DNA from: Peptacetobacter hominis
GTDB taxonomy: Bacteria > Bacillota > Clostridia > Peptostreptococcales > Peptostreptococcaceae
DNA length: 64,000 nucleotides
Reading direction: 5' to 3'
Assembly: GCF_006861675.1 (NCBI RefSeq)
Contig: NZ_SGJB01000005.1
Location: forward strand, 1-64,000
In this document: positions 10,872 to 22,209 of the stretch, piece by piece
Numbering within the stretch: the first letter of the stretch is position 1
How the letters are laid out: every line of letters starts with the position of its first letter
The notes under the pieces: generated by a model
Databases searched by the model: none
Told to the model about the DNA's origin: nothing
The model's input: only the letters and a program-made list of their open reading frames with translations
Position numbers and translations under genes: made by a program

Positions 10872-11236
10872 ATTTACATTCCAATATGGTTCTACTTTAA
10901 TATAATATAGATATCTGCTCAGGACTTGCTATATTTATATTTACATTCCAATATGGTTCTACTTTAATATAATATAGATATCTGCTCAGGACTTGCTATA
11001 TTTATATTTACATTCCAATATGGTTCTACTTTAATATAATATAGATATCTGCTCAGGACTTGCTATATTTATATTTACATTCCAATATGGTTCTACTTTA
11101 ATATAATATAGATATCTGCTCAGGACTTGCTATATTTATATTTACATTCCAATATGGTTCTACTTTAATATAATATAGATATCTGCTCAGGACTTGCTAT
11201 ATTTATATTTACATTCCAATATGGTTCTACTTTAAT
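10872..11236 (-). repeat. Five tandem copies of one repeat-spacer unit
   Basis: The spacers at 10902-10938, 10969-11005, 11036-11072, 11103-11139 and 11170-11206 are the same 37-nt sequence (starting ATAATATAGATATCTGCTCA). Each is separated by a perfect repeat, giving an exact 67-bp tandem period. Amplification by slippage or unequal recombination after a single acquisition is the simplest explanation. Confidence 0.97.
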
Positions 11237-13610
11237 TGTTTCCAAGTCTTGCGAATATTCCACTATCTTCATTTACATTCCAATATGGTTCTACTTTAAT
11301 TATTTATCCTAACTAATTCAGGGTCTAGTTCCTCAGTATTTACATTCCAATATGGTTCTACTTTAATGTATTAGGAAACTCATCTAACTGGTATAACTCA
11401 TATATTTACATTCCAATATGGTTCTACTTTAATTGCAATACCGGTTTTTATATATACATCAGCCATATATTTACATTCCAATATGGTTCTACTTTAATAT
11501 TGCGACATGTATATGAATATTATCTGTATTGTAAATTTACATTCCAATATGGTTCTACTTTAATTTTTCAGCATTTCTTGTTGTTTCTGCTGAAAATTCA
11601 TTTACATTCCAATATGGTTCTACTTTAATGCCTGAGATTTACTTGCTATAACTGTTATAGTTACATTTACATTCCAATATGGTTCTACTTTAATCATCAA
11701 ATCCTGACTATATTTGCGTAGCTGAGATGAAATTTACATTCCAATATGGTTCTACTTTAATATTTATGATGTAGTTTGTTTCATCCGGATACCAGATATT
11801 TACATTCCAATATGGTTCTACTTTAATGAACGCATAATCATCATCACCACCAAACATATTACATTTACATTCCAATATGGTTCTACTTTAATTGAGAGTA
11901 TTACTGGGCTTTGCCCAGTTCCACACCTCATTTACATTCCAATATGGTTCTACTTTAATTGCATCTATATCAGATAATTTAAGATCGCCAAAAAAATTTA
12001 CATTCCAATATGGTTCTACTTTAATTATTATCTCCGTGTTTACAATATAATTTGTTTCATCATTTACATTCCAATATGGTTCTACTTTAATGAACATAAT
12101 AAAGATGAACTCCAGTTCCAGATGAATTTACATTCCAATATGGTTCTACTTTAATTCGATATTCATAATCAGCTTTATCTACATCAATATCATTTACATT
12201 CCAATATGGTTCTACTTTAATACAAGGGCTTGAAGATATAATATATATTTTATAAGAATTTACATTCCAATATGGTTCTACTTTAATGAGAGAATGATGG
12301 CAATAGGCGGGGCTATTGTTTTGATTTACATTCCAATATGGTTCTACTTTAATCTATTTTTCTTTAATAAGTTTAAAAATTATTTCTTCATTTACATTCC
12401 AATATGGTTCTACTTTAATCCAAAAACATTGAAATTATAACCATTTATTGTAATCTGATTTACATTCCAATATGGTTCTACTTTAATAAATTAAAAAAAA
12501 TAATAAATAAAGGCATTGATGAAATTTACATTCCAATATGGTTCTACTTTAATGTGATATAACAAAAATAGATATAACAAAATTACCAAATTTACATTCC
12601 AATATGGTTCTACTTTAATTTCTGTTGAAACACTAAACGAAAAAATATTATTAAATTTACATTCCAATATGGTTCTACTTTAATCAAGCAATAAAAAAAG
12701 GCTCAGAAAGGCTTACAGAAATTTACATTCCAATATGGTTCTACTTTAATTAAACTATATCCAATATTACCTAAAATATATAAAGCATTTACATTCCAAT
12801 ATGGTTCTACTTTAATAAATAGTTTTTTCAAAGTTTAATTCAAGAAAATATTTATTTACATTCCAATATGGTTCTACTTTAATAAAGATACAAAATAATT
12901 AAATCAAAATCAGAAATAATTTACATTCCAATATGGTTCTACTTTAATGATATATGAAGAAATGTATCCAGTAAAGGAGAAAAAATTTACATTCCAATAT
13001 GGTTCTACTTTAATTACAGATACAAAAGTACCTGCAGGAGTGGTTACAGGATTTACATTCCAATATGGTTCTACTTTAATTTGGCATTATCCAAATCAGG
13101 TTAAGGGTCTAAGCATTTACATTCCAATATGGTTCTACTTTAATTGCAGACGCTTGGATATACGGATACAGAACAGTTGGTAATTTACATTCCAATATGG
13201 TTCTACTTTAATAAGAAGGGCGATTCCATGTTATGAGTGGTGAAGCATAATTTACATTCCAATATGGTTCTACTTTAATTAAAAGGCGACCTCAATGGGA
13301 ACGAGTAACACTCGAATTTACATTCCAATATGGTTCTACTTTAATTCACACTAACCGTTATTTTCACTTTCTGAGGAGTTTTATTTACATTCCAATATGG
13401 TTCTACTTTAATAAAAGATGATGGCAATAGGCGGGGCTATTGTTTTGCATTTACATTCCAATATGGTTCTACTTTAATCTTTGAAAGCCCTAGCCTATTT
13501 CTATTATTTGCTTGATTTACATTCCAATATGGTTCTACTTTAATTTCTGCAAGTTCTTTAATTCTTATACATACATCTTCATTTACATTCCAATATGGTT
13601 CTACTTTAAT

Positions 13611-13646
13611 ATGGATGTAAGTATACAAGGTAAGTTTGAATCTATG
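13611..13646 (-). other. Self-derived spacer, perfect copy of part of cas5
   Basis: The plus strand of this 36-nt spacer (starting ATGGATGTAAGTATACAAGG) is identical to the coding strand of cas5 at 27045-27010 in this same window, with no mismatch. The array is read on the minus strand, so the crRNA guide is complementary to cas5 mRNA. Its DNA protospacer would have GTG at the PAM position. Confidence 0.95.
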
Positions 13647-16600
13647 ATTTACATTCCAATATGGTTCTACTTTAATAGATGCTAAGTTAATGTCAGCAGA
13701 TGGCTCAAATTAATTTACATTCCAATATGGTTCTACTTTAATTCAATATTTTTTAGTGAAGTAGGAGGAAGAACAAAATTTACATTCCAATATGGTTCTA
13801 CTTTAATAGAGGGTACAGACTACTATCTTGAAAGAAATAGTAAATTTACATTCCAATATGGTTCTACTTTAATCAATGCGAAAAAAAGAAGAAAGTAATT
13901 TTCCAGATATTTACATTCCAATATGGTTCTACTTTAATTAAAGAAAGATATACTGGCTCTTATAAAGAAGCAGCATTTACATTCCAATATGGTTCTACTT
14001 TAATAGTCCCCCCGCCTTTTGAATTTGCTTAAATATTTAAATTTACATTCCAATATGGTTCTACTTTAATTTTTTTCATCTGATACAGTTGTATTTCCAG
14101 GATCATATTTACATTCCAATATGGTTCTACTTTAATGCTGCAAAAGAATTGTATCCTAATATCGCTGGATGAATTTACATTCCAATATGGTTCTACTTTA
14201 ATAAATCTAAAAAAACATTTTTACCACCTTCTATCATTTATTTACATTCCAATATGGTTCTACTTTAATCCTTTCCAAAAATAAAGTATAAAAAAAGAAC
14301 CCTCTATTTACATTCCAATATGGTTCTACTTTAATCGTTCTTGTATAAATCAGCCATTTTTAGAACCTCATCATTTACATTCCAATATGGTTCTACTTTA
14401 ATTCCATACCATGTTGTTTCTGAATATGCATCAAGCTCATTTACATTCCAATATGGTTCTACTTTAATTAAAAAAGAAATCTAAAAAATAAGAGTGTGAA
14501 AAAATTTACATTCCAATATGGTTCTACTTTAATGTCTTTTAATATGCTATTGCTTAAAACCCCAGAAGAATTTACATTCCAATATGGTTCTACTTTAATA
14601 ATAAAGTTGGAACGTGAACAGAGTAGCAAGGCGAATATTTACATTCCAATATGGTTCTACTTTAATACTTTTAAATCTGGCAATGCTGAAAGGTGGGATA
14701 CTATTTACATTCCAATATGGTTCTACTTTAATGTTATTTTTGAATATGATAAAACGATTGGAATATCAAATTTACATTCCAATATGGTTCTACTTTAATG
14801 CGATTCAGACATCGCAAATGTATTTGATTAAACATATTTACATTCCAATATGGTTCTACTTTAATATAAAAAATGGAGTTTCCTCTCTTGCTTCAAGCAT
14901 AATTTACATTCCAATATGGTTCTACTTTAATTTCTTCTGAAAAAGAATATGAGTTCGACATGTATGTATTTACATTCCAATATGGTTCTACTTTAATAAG
15001 TTGATAAGGATATTACAACTGTTGTCGATTTAAAATTTACATTCCAATATGGTTCTACTTTAATCAAGAAAAAGAACTTATGCAGTTGTTCCCGATTCTG
15101 ATTTACATTCCAATATGGTTCTACTTTAATGCGATTCAGACATCGCAAATGTATTTGATTAAACATATTTACATTCCAATATGGTTCTACTTTAATGAAA
15201 AGTTTAAAAAATTGCCTTGAAGACTTTGCAAGATTTACATTCCAATATGGTTCTACTTTAATTGATGATATAAAATCGAATATAACAGAAATTGTAATAT
15301 TTACATTCCAATATGGTTCTACTTTAATGAAAATTTAAACGAGTTTCTTCAAGATGGCTTAGCGAATTTACATTCCAATATGGTTCTACTTTAATCTGGA
15401 AAGCTGTCAACACTAGGAGACAACGCTTCTAATTTACATTCCAATATGGTTCTACTTTAATTATCAACAAAATATCTTTGCCCTTTTCCGGTGATTTTAT
15501 TTACATTCCAATATGGTTCTACTTTAATTCTATCAAATACGTTAGGCTTCGTAAAAACGCAAGCATTTACATTCCAATATGGTTCTACTTTAATACGGCT
15601 ACAACCCGCTTAAAGACTACGCCAAGTATCATTTACATTCCAATATGGTTCTACTTTAATTTTACATTTACAAGCCTCATTCCCATTGCCTTTGAATATT
15701 TACATTCCAATATGGTTCTACTTTAATAGTATATGTTTTTTATCATGTGTTTTTCCCCATAACATTTACATTCCAATATGGTTCTACTTTAATTTCGTAC
15801 TCTCCTGTTGAAACCGCGTTTTTATTATTATTTACATTCCAATATGGTTCTACTTTAATTTCTTTTTCCCCATAGTCTATCGATACGGTATCTATATTTA
15901 CATTCCAATATGGTTCTACTTTAATACTAATATAGCTAAAACAATAGCCACGAAATTCACATATTTACATTCCAATATGGTTCTACTTTAATAGATATTT
16001 TTCTTTGAAAATAGGAAAAAAAGAAGCTAATTTACATTCCAATATGGTTCTACTTTAATGAATCTAAGAAGAACCAGTATGATAGATTGAAGAACATTTA
16101 CATTCCAATATGGTTCTACTTTAATCTGCTCTTATCTGCTGTTCATATATCTTTGTTTTTTCATTTACATTCCAATATGGTTCTACTTTAATCTATTATT
16201 AAGATATTCTCTAAATTCTCCCTTTGTATTTACATTCCAATATGGTTCTACTTTAATGCCGTTGGTATAAGTCCTGCAACGAGTAATTCACTATTTACAT
16301 TCCAATATGGTTCTACTTTAATAAAGTTAACAAGAAGAATAAGCGATGGGGAACTTCAAATTTACATTCCAATATGGTTCTACTTTAATCCACCACATAC
16401 AATGTTTTATTGTAAATGTTGTGCAAATTTACATTCCAATATGGTTCTACTTTAATCAATCGAACAAATAAGAAGTGGAATTGATAAACTGAATTTACAT
16501 TCCAATATGGTTCTACTTTAATCACTAGAAGCTTTAAGCAATGCTATCGAAGATATAGATTTACATTCCAATATGGTTCTACTTTAATCTCAAGTTCGAG

Positions 16601-19600
16601 CATATTTTCCTCGTCATCCTCTTCATTTACATTCCAATATGGTTCTACTTTAATTTAAAAAATCTGCCTTCAGATAAAAGGCATTGGCATTAATTTACAT
16701 TCCAATATGGTTCTACTTTAATTGTATCTTCAGTTTCATATATGATATTCACTTTTTCAATTTACATTCCAATATGGTTCTACTTTAATTAGAAAAGAAA
16801 AATAAAGAAGATGATCCAATGCTAAAATTTACATTCCAATATGGTTCTACTTTAATGGCAAAATGAAGAGATAAAAAAGAAAACTAAGAAATATTTACAT
16901 TCCAATATGGTTCTACTTTAATGAGATGGTAAAAAGTATAATCCTAAAGACCTTCCGCATTTACATTCCAATATGGTTCTACTTTAATAAGCGGATACGG
17001 TATTGGTCTGTTATAATCATCAAGATTTACATTCCAATATGGTTCTACTTTAATCGCTTAGTCTATCTGAAAAATCAGCGAATGATTGTTATTTACATTC
17101 CAATATGGTTCTACTTTAATTTTTCAAATCAACACATGATCTTGATGAACGAGCAAATTTACATTCCAATATGGTTCTACTTTAATTATTAAAACCGCCT
17201 GAAAGAATAACTGTAAGTAAAATTTACATTCCAATATGGTTCTACTTTAATTAATATTACTTTTTTAGGAGTGAATTCTAAATTCACATTTACATTCCAA
17301 TATGGTTCTACTTTAATCATACATTTAGACATACTCATGCTACAATATTGCTTCATTTACATTCCAATATGGTTCTACTTTAATGTCAAATAAACTTGCA
17401 GTTGCAGGACTTACTGATCTATTTACATTCCAATATGGTTCTACTTTAATTTTTAAGTTTGATGGATGAACGTTTTAGTGGAAGTAATTTACATTCCAAT
17501 ATGGTTCTACTTTAATATATCATTATTCATATCTACTCTACCTCCTATTAAAAATTTACATTCCAATATGGTTCTACTTTAATTCAGCGTAGGTCCGGTA
17601 TCAGAGGAAATTTCAGAAGATTTACATTCCAATATGGTTCTACTTTAATATCAGTATTATCCGTTTCGTGAACCACTATAAACTTATTTACATTCCAATA
17701 TGGTTCTACTTTAATTAATCATTTATTGCCTTGTTTTCGATTGTGCTTTCATTTACATTCCAATATGGTTCTACTTTAATCAGCACAGGCAGTTGCAACT
17801 GGTGCTACAACAGCACTATTTACATTCCAATATGGTTCTACTTTAATTGATCTAATCCTTGTTTTTGGTCTGGTCCATACGGTATTTACATTCCAATATG
17901 GTTCTACTTTAATTAAAAAAACAAAAAGAGAGGTAGAACTTCGTTTAAATATTTACATTCCAATATGGTTCTACTTTAATTATTAAATCCTTTATCATTT
18001 GAGCAAGCCGAATCATATTTACATTCCAATATGGTTCTACTTTAATGCTTGTATTCTTTTGACTTTTTATCAAAATTATCTTCATTTACATTCCAATATG
18101 GTTCTACTTTAATTCAATTTATAAATAATACAGAAGATGGGAACATTCCATTTACATTCCAATATGGTTCTACTTTAATTGGACGGAGGAATATTTTTTA
18201 TAAAAGTATATGATATTTACATTCCAATATGGTTCTACTTTAATTCTATTAGATGAGTTTCAGAAAGTTTTAATATCTGAATTTACATTCCAATATGGTT
18301 CTACTTTAATAAGAAATAAGAGTTAAAAAACCTAAACCAACAGGAAAATTTACATTCCAATATGGTTCTACTTTAATCCACCGTCTTTTCTAAGTCGATA
18401 TGCAAAAAAAGAATTTACATTCCAATATGGTTCTACTTTAATTGTTAAGCTTTTACTCATTTTCAGCAGAGCCATATATTTACATTCCAATATGGTTCTA
18501 CTTTAATCTATCTGGTCGTCTTCTACAGTTATATTTTCTGTCATTTACATTCCAATATGGTTCTACTTTAATATTTTTTCTATTGTTTTCATAATATGAT
18601 AATGTAAAATTTACATTCCAATATGGTTCTACTTTAATATTTCTGGGTTTAAAAACTTATTCACAAAGTATGTCATTTACATTCCAATATGGTTCTACTT
18701 TAATCATTAAAGCTGAGTCAAGACAAAACCAAATTGATCCATTTACATTCCAATATGGTTCTACTTTAATATAAGTAAGACATTGTATTAATAAATGTTT
18801 TTTCCCATTTACATTCCAATATGGTTCTACTTTAATTGAACAGTTGTATCAAGAACAGATATACATACAATATTTACATTCCAATATGGTTCTACTTTAA
18901 TAAGTCGCTGCATCTTGAATTTTATATCTAAGTTCGTCATTTACATTCCAATATGGTTCTACTTTAATTTTACCAGGGTCTCCTTTATCACCCTTTTCAC
19001 CCTGATTTACATTCCAATATGGTTCTACTTTAATGAATATCATATATGAAACTGAAGATACACTATATTTATTTACATTCCAATATGGTTCTACTTTAAT
19101 AGATAGCTCAATTTTTGCTTTTAATATTTCTCCAGTATTTACATTCCAATATGGTTCTACTTTAATTGACCCGACGTGTGGTGCAGGTGCACTTCTTATA
19201 GATTTACATTCCAATATGGTTCTACTTTAATACACATAATATACTGTTCTCAGATTGCCTTTTTTATCATTTACATTCCAATATGGTTCTACTTTAATAA
19301 TTTCATACTATTTGCCTTTCTATCTTTTCCATGGATTTACATTCCAATATGGTTCTACTTTAATTCAATAAAAGAAATGCTAAACAAATAATTCAAAAGT
19401 ATTTACATTCCAATATGGTTCTACTTTAATATTTGCTGCTGTAGCAAATAAAGCTGAATGTAAAATATTTACATTCCAATATGGTTCTACTTTAATTAAA
19501 ATCATGAGAGGTAAAGAAATAGTAAATGCAAAATTTACATTCCAATATGGTTCTACTTTAATCATATGTATCTGCAATTACAATGTTTTTAAATCCTTCA

Positions 19601-21752
19601 TTTACATTCCAATATGGTTCTACTTTAATATGCTCAAGTATCTCTGAACCAAACCAACGTTCAACATTTACATTCCAATATGGTTCTACTTTAATGCATA
19701 AAGACATAAATAAAGGCGGAAGAACTGTTGGTATTTACATTCCAATATGGTTCTACTTTAATCACTTACCTAATCTGTCCGCCACTTCCTGGGCAGTCAT
19801 ATTTACATTCCAATATGGTTCTACTTTAATAGTAGGTCAAGCTAAAATAGCAAATGCATCTATCTAATTTACATTCCAATATGGTTCTACTTTAATAATT
19901 CCAGTCATAAATACCTTATTTCCAACAAGATCATTTACATTCCAATATGGTTCTACTTTAATTCTATACAACAAAATCTATGATTTGATGTATCAAAAAT
20001 TTACATTCCAATATGGTTCTACTTTAATTTGCTATTTCAATGCAGATTGGTGTATTCCAGCGAAATTTACATTCCAATATGGTTCTACTTTAATTAGCAT
20101 ATTATGATGCAGCAGAAATGAACAGAGATAAATTTACATTCCAATATGGTTCTACTTTAATCCTAGCTAAAATATATAAATTCTCAGTTTCTTTTGGATT
20201 TACATTCCAATATGGTTCTACTTTAATGAAGCTATAGTTAAATTAATAGGTGAAGCTGCAACAATTTACATTCCAATATGGTTCTACTTTAATGTATATT
20301 TTATAAACTGCATTACCTGCTCTTTTGTAGATTTACATTCCAATATGGTTCTACTTTAATCATGGGATTAAGACCAGGAGAAGCATGTGGGCTTACAATT
20401 TACATTCCAATATGGTTCTACTTTAATTAGTTGATTCTATTTCCTTTACTATAGCTACTATCTATTTACATTCCAATATGGTTCTACTTTAATGAAGAAT
20501 TCTATTGCTCTTCTGTCAAATACCCAAATATTTACATTCCAATATGGTTCTACTTTAATTGGCCACTCTTCAAGAGATATTTCATTCCATACTGCATTTA
20601 CATTCCAATATGGTTCTACTTTAATCCTGCTCTATTTCTCTTATGAAGTAATTCCAGCGTCATTTACATTCCAATATGGTTCTACTTTAATTCTATATAG
20701 TTTCCTTTTTTGACATTTTCATTCATAATTTACATTCCAATATGGTTCTACTTTAATATTCAACGATTATAAAAGTGCTATAACTTATCTAAACATTTAC
20801 ATTCCAATATGGTTCTACTTTAATGCCTGGAACTGTATATCCTTCGAATGCCAATTTTTTATTTACATTCCAATATGGTTCTACTTTAATGCAGGTGCGA
20901 AACCTGCACAGTCCCACTTACTTAAATTTACATTCCAATATGGTTCTACTTTAATTTTTTAATTGTAAAATATTTATATAAATATATTTAAATTTACATT
21001 CCAATATGGTTCTACTTTAATAGAGCTATCTAAATTTCCATATAATCCTAAAAAAACATTTACATTCCAATATGGTTCTACTTTAATAACAAAAAACAAT
21101 ATAAATACAAAGTTAATGGAGCTATTTACATTCCAATATGGTTCTACTTTAATATTGTAGAACTCTACTGTCTGCTCATCCTTTATTTCATTTACATTCC
21201 AATATGGTTCTACTTTAATATTGAAAATAGTAATGAATTATCAAACACACCAATTCATTTACATTCCAATATGGTTCTACTTTAATTGCCTGGAACTGTA
21301 TATCCTTCGAATGCCAATTTTTTATTTACATTCCAATATGGTTCTACTTTAATACAAGAAAAATAAAGGAGTGATTTAAGTGAGTAATAATTTACATTCC
21401 AATATGGTTCTACTTTAATAGAAAGATGCCAGAGGATAAACTGAATGGTTCATTTAATTTACATTCCAATATGGTTCTACTTTAATCTGCAACATGGACT
21501 GGCGAGCGCTAACCATAATGAAATTTACATTCCAATATGGTTCTACTTTAATTATTGTATTAGATATATATACAAATAGTCAGTATAAATTTACATTCCA
21601 ATATGGTTCTACTTTAATTAATTCTGCATATTCTTCTATGCTTTCCTCATTTACATTTACATTCCAATATGGTTCTACTTTAATTCGGCATTAGAAAAAT
21701 CTGCTTTTAAAAGACTGGCAACATTTACATTCCAATATGGTTCTACTTTAAT

Positions 21753-21918
21753 CAATCCTTCTACAATCAAGCCTTTACAAGGCCTCTACTATTAAAACTT
21801 GTCTTCCTACTAAAAATCATAACATAAAACCTATCTAAAAAGAATATAAAAACTACTCAAAACTCAAATTCCAACATTGTCAATCTCCTACAATTATATA
21901 CTTATCATAGGTCGACAA
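21753..21918 (-). promoter_or_regulatory. CRISPR leader
   Basis: 166 bp of AT-rich DNA lie between the end of cas2 and the first repeat, the position of a leader. On the minus strand it contains a TTGACA element, an extended -10-like TGTTATGAT further in, and a small palindrome (GCCTT-TAC-AAGGC, plus 21781-21793) about 30 nt from the first repeat. The leader should drive pre-crRNA synthesis and direct Cas1-Cas2 integration. The promoter assignment is tentative. Confidence 0.8.
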
Positions 21919-22197
21919 TTATAAAAAATTACTTGTCTTATCTTCTTTTATTCCTAACATTTCCTTGTCTAACCACCTATCACTTCTACTCTCAAACAAA
22001 ATTACAGAATCTTTATCTTCTCTTATTATTTCTCCAATTTCCCACTTCAATGACATAAGCTGTGATTTTGACAACTCACCTTCAAATACAGAATTTTGTA
22101 TATGTGAAAGATACCTCTTACATATATTAAAAGTCTTTCTAAGAACCTTCTGACCTTCTTTATCTAATTTTATATCATAAACAAGAATAATATACAT
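21919..22197 (-). CDS. cas2: CRISPR-associated endoribonuclease Cas2
   Basis: 92 residues, normal for Cas2. It opens MYIILVYDIK, whose Asp is the conserved metal-site residue after the first beta strand. It continues with the Cas2 hallmark KRYLSHIQNSVFEGELS. With Cas1 it forms the integrase that inserts new spacers at the leader-repeat junction. I chose the second ATG because GGGAGGA lies just before it and immediately after the cas1 stop; an ATG four codons upstream overlaps that ribosome site. Last gene of the cas operon, 166 bp from the array. Confidence 0.96.
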   Translation of the reverse strand: MYIILVYDIKLDKEGQKVLRKTFNICKRYLSHIQNSVFEGELSKSQLMSLKWEIGEIIREDKDSVILFESRSDRWLDKEMLGIKEDKTSNFL

Positions 22198-22209
22198 ACT
22201 TCCTCCCAA

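Larger units (their letters stand above)
7247..21752 (-). CRISPR. Type I-B CRISPR array: 220 repeats, 219 spacers
   Basis: A 30-bp repeat recurs every 64-68 bp for 14.5 kb. Plus-strand halves are ATTTACATTCCAATATGG then TTCTACTTTAAT. Read from the leader, the crRNA orientation is minus and the repeat ends in ATGTAAAT, the usual 8-nt 5' handle of I-B crRNAs in clostridia. I counted repeat starts from 7247 to 21723. Every copy looked identical except the distal one at 7247, which has T for C at plus position 6. Spacers are 34-38 nt. New spacers enter at the right end, next to leader and cas2. All short open frames inside, with reiterated IKVEPYWNVN, FTFQYGSTLI or IYIPIWFYFN, are translations of the repeat and are not genes. 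Confidence 0.99.

Noticed and set aside
13611-13646. Active autoimmunity from the cas5-derived spacer
   Set aside because: In the transcribed orientation the target has GTG at the PAM position, so DNA interference is not expected. Survival of the strain agrees.
7238-21694. Many open reading frames of 60-108 codons inside the array with repeated motifs such as IKVEPYWNVN
   Set aside because: They are translations of the 30-bp CRISPR repeat in different frames, broken up by spacers. None has a ribosome site or independent support.
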